A stretch of 34,289 nucleotides of DNA, taken from the NCBI GenBank assembly GCA_023251975.1, contig JAHEXU010000010.1:1-34289 (forward strand), written 5' to 3'. This DNA comes from a bacterium (lineage in GTDB: Bacteria > Actinomycetota > Thermoleophilia > Solirubrobacterales > 70-9). The notes below the pieces were generated by a model. The model was not told the DNA's origin and ran no database searches. It saw only the letters and a program-made list of their open reading frames with translations. Made by a program: the position numbers and the translations under genes. Shown piece after piece: positions 31,405 to 34,289 of the stretch. Numbering within the stretch: the stretch's first letter is position 1; every line of letters begins with the position of its first letter.

Positions 31405-32633
31405 GCTTCGGCCCCCCGATCGACTCGTATCGGGTGGTTGGCGAGCTGCGCGAGCTCGACCGCCTGACCGGCGGACGGCGGGGCGCCCAGCGGCTCGCTT
31501 GGGGCGACGGTTGGCTGCGAGCGCGGCGCTATCTGGCCGAGTTGCTGGTCGAGCTTGGCCTCAGGCCCGAGGTTGACCAGGCGGGGAACGCCTGGGCCTA
31601 TCTGGAGGGCGCCGACGCCGATACGGTCGCGATCGGCTCGCACCTCGATTCGGTCCCGGGCGGCGGCTGGCTTGACGGCGCGCTCGGGGTGTTTACGGCG
31701 CTTGGAATCGCCCGTGCCTGGATCGAGGCCGGGGCGGTGCCGCCGCGTTCGATCGCGATCGTTGACTGGGCCGACGAGGAGGGGGCGCGATTTGGCCGCA
31801 GCCTGTTCGGCAGCTCGGCGGTCGCCGGAACGCTTGATTTGACCGCGACAGCGCGGTTGCGCGACGGCGAGGGAACCCCGATCGCCGAGGTGCTCGGGGC
31901 CCACGGGGTGCGGCTCTCCGAGGCCGCCCGGGCGGCCGAGCGCCTCGAGTCGGTGGTCGCGTTCTTGGAGCTGCATATCGAGCAGGGGCCGCTACTTGAC
32001 AACGAGGGCTACCCGGTCGCCGCGGTGGCGGGCTGCGCCGGGGTCGAGCGGTCTTGGTTTCGGTTCAGCGGACAGGCCGCGCACGCCGGAACAACCCCGA
32101 TGCCGACTCGTCGCGACGCCACCCTTGCCGCCTTCGAACTCGGCCTCGCGGTCGAGCGGATCGCCGCCGCCTACGGCGGCGTCGGGACCTGCGGCGCCCT
32201 CAAGCTTCGCCCCGGAGTCGTCACCGCGATCAACGGGGTTGTCGAGGTCTCGGTCGATCTGCGCCACCCCTCGCCCGCGGTGCTGGTCGAGATGCTGGGC
32301 GCAACCCGCGAGGCGGCGGCCGAGATAGCCGGGCGTCGCCGCACCGTCCTTGCCGAGAACCCGGTTTGGCGGATCGAGCCGTTGCCGTTCGAGCCCGAGC
32401 TGGTCGAGTTGGCGCGTCGCGCCGCCGTCGCGGCCAACGGTCGCGCCGAGCCGCTAATCAGCGGCGCCTTGCACGACGCGGCCGCGATCTCACCGCTGGT
32501 CCCGACCGCAATGATGTTCGCACCCTCGATCGGCGGGATCTCCCACGCGGTCGAGGAGGACACCCGCGAGGCCGATCTGCGAGTCGCGATCGAGGCCTTC
32601 GCGAGCTTCGCCGCCTCGGTGATCACCGCCTGA
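31401..32633 (+). CDS. M20-family N-carbamoyl amino acid hydrolase/allantoate amidohydrolase-like
   Basis: A 410-residue zinc hydrolase starting at GTG 31401, coupled to the amidinohydrolase gene. Motifs are GSHLDSVPGGGWLDGALGV (first metal-binding His and Asp), WADEEGARFGRSLFGSSA (Glu-Glu pair), HIEQGPLLDNEGYPV, RFSGQAAHAGTTPMPTRRDA (dimerisation and substrate region) and MMFAPSIGGISHAVEED near the end with the last His. These are the hallmarks of the hydantoinase/carbamoylase group (N-carbamoyl-L-amino-acid hydrolase, beta-ureidopropionase, allantoate amidohydrolase). The partner gene makes a ureido compound, citrulline, from a guanidino group, so a ureido substrate is plausible. That link is inference, as citrulline is not N-alpha-carbamoylated. 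Confidence 0.87.
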   Translation: MSFGPPIDSYRVVGELRELDRLTGGRRGAQRLAWGDGWLRARRYLAELLVELGLRPEVDQAGNAWAYLEGADADTVAIGSHLDSVPGGGWLDGALGVFTALGIARAWIEAGAVPPRSIAIVDWADEEGARFGRSLFGSSAVAGTLDLTATARLRDGEGTPIAEVLGAHGVRLSEAARAAERLESVVAFLELHIEQGPLLDNEGYPVAAVAGCAGVERSWFRFSGQAAHAGTTPMPTRRDATLAAFELGLAVERIAAAYGGVGTCGALKLRPGVVTAINGVVEVSVDLRHPSPAVLVEMLGATREAAAEIAGRRRTVLAENPVWRIEPLPFEPELVELARRAAVAANGRAEPLISGALHDAAAISPLVPTAMMFAPSIGGISHAVEEDTREADLRVAIEAFASFAASVITA

Positions 32634-32654
32634 TCACGGTGTGACCGCGACCCG

Positions 32655-32871
32655 ACCTCTCCGAGCTGTCCGACCTCGGCCGGACTGCGGCCTGACCTCG
32701 GACTGACTGCGGCCCGACCTCGGACTGACTGCGGCCCGACCTCGGACTGACTGCGGCCCGACCTCGGCCGGACTGCGGCCCGACCTCGGACTGATCGCCA
32801 GCCTGACCTCGGACTGACCGCGTGGCCTGACCTCGGACTGATGACCGCCGCCTGACCTCGCCCTGACCGGG
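32655..32871. repeat. 22-bp tandem repeat (minisatellite)
   Basis: About ten head-to-tail units of consensus GACCTCGGACTGACTGCGGCCC. Three consecutive units are identical, and the outer ones are degenerate, with lengths of 18-25 bp. It fills most of the 276-bp gap between the convergent carbamoylase and DUF2207-type genes. There are no unique spacers, so it is not a CRISPR array. Copy number is expected to vary between strains. Confidence 0.9.
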
Positions 32872-32909
32872 GCCGGGGCCGGTGGCAGACCGAGTTACCT
32901 CCGCTCCCC

Positions 32910-34181
32910 CTACCAGGCGCCACCGCCGCCACCGCCCGAGAATCCGCCGCCACCACCGCCCGAGAATCCGCCGCCGCCCGAGCTTGCCTGCGGGGCGACA
33001 TGGCTGGCGAAACCGGACGAGAAGCTTCCGGCGCTGCCGAGCCACAGCATGTTCGCGCCGCTGAAGTACCAGTAGCTGCCCGAGCCGCCTGCCTCTTCGA
33101 GCACCGGCGCGGGGATCCGCCCTGACTCAAGGACCTTTCTGGCGGTGCCAAAGGCGACCGCGTAGATGAGGATTTGTCGCCACAGTTTGAGCGTCGCCGG
33201 GGGGTCGTCGTCGAGGTTCGGGAAGTCGTCGGTCCAGCGGCGGAAGGCGCTCCACTCGGCGTTCAGTTGCCGCGACCGCGGCTCGAGTCGCTTCAGTGAC
33301 TGCGGCTTGAGCAGGTAGATCAGCGCGCCAGCGATCGCGGCCGCGGTTGCGGTTTCGCGGAACTGCCGGGTCCGAGTCAGGTAGGCGGCGGTTAGGATCG
33401 CAAACCCGATCATCGCGAGCAAGAGCAGGAGCCGCCGCTCGCCGACCAGGTCGCGGTCCCAGGTGAGCTCTCCGTCCTCGGCCTTGTCGAGCGCTTCGCT
33501 GAGGTCCTCGAATCGCCGTCGCCACGATGAGGAGTGCCTCGGCACCTTGTCGGCCAGCTTGCTGAGGGCGAGTTCGTCGCTGCCGAGCAGGCGATCGAAG
33601 AAGTCGATCGTCGCGAGCTCGTAGTCGGCCAGATCATCGGCGCTCGGTCGTTCGGTTGGGACGCTGAGGACGAGGTCGGGATCGCTCTCGGTGACCGGGG
33701 TCGCGGCGTTGTAATAGCCGCGATCGACCAGGTCGAGCAGGGTCGCGAGCAGGACCGCGTCGCGGTCAAACTCACCCTCGGTCGCGTAGGCGTAGGCGAG
33801 CGCCGGGGGAATTCGCTGCGGCGGCTCTGGGAGGTATTTCGAGACTTCGGTCGGGCGCTCGCGGCACTGCCACGCCATCAGGCCGAGCGCCGCCAGCGAG
33901 GCACCGAGCAGTGCCGCCGAGACCGCGATCGCGTGGTCGGAGACGAAGTTCGAGAAATGCGCCCAATTCGACACGTTGTCCTCGCGCTCGCGCTCATCGC
34001 TGCGGATCCGTTCGAGCACCGCGTCGCTTTGGCGGCTCAGTCCGGGCGCTGCCTCGGCCGGGAACGCGGTGCGCAGGAGGACCGCCGAGCCCGGAGCGAT
34101 CCGCTCCGCCGAGACCGCGGCGGACGATTTCGCCGCGCCTGGGTCGAGGGTCGGCTGCTCGCCCAGATGGCTCCTCGTCAT
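32910..34181 (-). CDS. DUF2207-type predicted membrane protein, N-terminal domain apparently missing
   Basis: A 423-residue protein resembling the C-terminal two thirds of DUF2207 family membrane proteins. A membrane segment lies near residues 84-103 (AIAVSAALLGASLAALGLMAW). The cytoplasmic part has PPALAYAYATEGEFDRDAVLLATLLDLVDRGYY, a winged-helix-like region of the family, and two adjacent helices near 255 and 285 (LLLLLAMIGFAILTAAYL; ATAAAIAGALIYLL). It ends in a Gly/Phe/Ser-rich tail (GGGGFSGGGGGGFSGGGG...), typical of the family. The extracytoplasmic DUF2207 domain and signal peptide, normally about 200 residues, are absent. The in-frame sequence before this ATG still looks family-like (GLPHG) but meets a TAG near 34240, so the gene may be a truncated or frameshifted copy. 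Confidence 0.7.
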   Translation of the reverse strand: MTRSHLGEQPTLDPGAAKSSAAVSAERIAPGSAVLLRTAFPAEAAPGLSRQSDAVLERIRSDEREREDNVSNWAHFSNFVSDHAIAVSAALLGASLAALGLMAWQCRERPTEVSKYLPEPPQRIPPALAYAYATEGEFDRDAVLLATLLDLVDRGYYNAATPVTESDPDLVLSVPTERPSADDLADYELATIDFFDRLLGSDELALSKLADKVPRHSSSWRRRFEDLSEALDKAEDGELTWDRDLVGERRLLLLLAMIGFAILTAAYLTRTRQFRETATAAAIAGALIYLLKPQSLKRLEPRSRQLNAEWSAFRRWTDDFPNLDDDPPATLKLWRQILIYAVAFGTARKVLESGRIPAPVLEEAGGSGSYWYFSGANMLWLGSAGSFSSGFASHVAPQASSGGGGFSGGGGGGFSGGGGGGAW

Positions 34182-34289
34182 TCCGTGTGGCAGCCCGCCC
34201 CGATCGATGGATTTGTGATTGCCTGGCGGACCCTGCTTCTAAATGATTGGAGTCCCGTATGTACGCCCAAGATCTCGCCCTCTTCAAAG

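Noticed and set aside
32655-32871. Possible CRISPR array
   Set aside because: Units are directly adjacent without unique spacers, and no cas genes are present; it is a minisatellite.

Overview
The window is a chromosomal segment of a high-GC actinobacterium. Long GC-rich reading frames, DUF5995 and DUF6457 proteins, and secreted proteins ending in a small basic Arg/Lys-rich beta-type tail all suggest the class Thermoleophilia (Solirubrobacterales or relatives). The taxonomy is inference. I see no phage, plasmid, CRISPR array, rRNA operon or intact transposase gene.

Layout. 1-1.1 kb: the 3' part of a DUF5995 gene and a small DUF6457 gene. 1.1-4.4 kb: a secreted esterase and an SDR oxidoreductase, both on the minus strand. 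5.1-9.7 kb: a translationally coupled minus-strand operon (lipoprotein, two ABC ATPases, one FtsX-type permease). It diverges from an OmpR-type response regulator/histidine kinase pair at 9.9-11.8 kb, and the shared intergenic region carries 11-bp direct repeats that look like a response-regulator operator. 12.1-16.6 kb: an Amidase_2 protein and a molybdenum cofactor block: mobA on the minus strand, then moeA, a moaD-moaE fusion, moaC and mogA on the plus strand. 16.7-23.3 kb: metallophosphoesterase, NAD-dependent epimerase, secreted phosphoesterase, MFS exporter and patatin-like lipase. 23.4-25.7 kb: tRNA-Leu(CAG), a wrecked AveC-type spirocyclase gene, a glutathione S-transferase-like gene, a possibly broken small ORF and tRNA-Glu(CTC). 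26.2-29.9 kb: methyltransferase, acyl-CoA dehydrogenase, a vapC toxin remnant, a CcdA-like membrane protein and an SRPBCC protein. 30-34.3 kb: a small lipoprotein, a dimethylargininase-like amidinohydrolase coupled to an M20 carbamoylase/amidohydrolase, a 22-bp minisatellite and a DUF2207-type membrane protein whose N-terminal domain seems to be missing.

The most unusual feature is a dense set of short non-autonomous repeats in the intergenic spaces. Family R1 (about 150 bp, four copies) has imperfect terminal inverted repeats starting CCTGGATCCACCGAACCG. Family R2 (160-200 bp, three copies) has termini like GGCTCGCG..AGAATA. Several copies are bounded by 5-bp direct repeats (CTTAC, CTGAG, CGAAG), as expected of MITE-like transposition, and the two families appear to share a C-N-N-A-(G/C) target preference. 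A third repeat, H, is a nested palindrome beside two R1 copies. Two R elements supply the stop codons and last residues of neighbouring genes, and one sits against the spirocyclase pseudogene. All repeat alignments were done by eye and should be confirmed by a genome-wide search.
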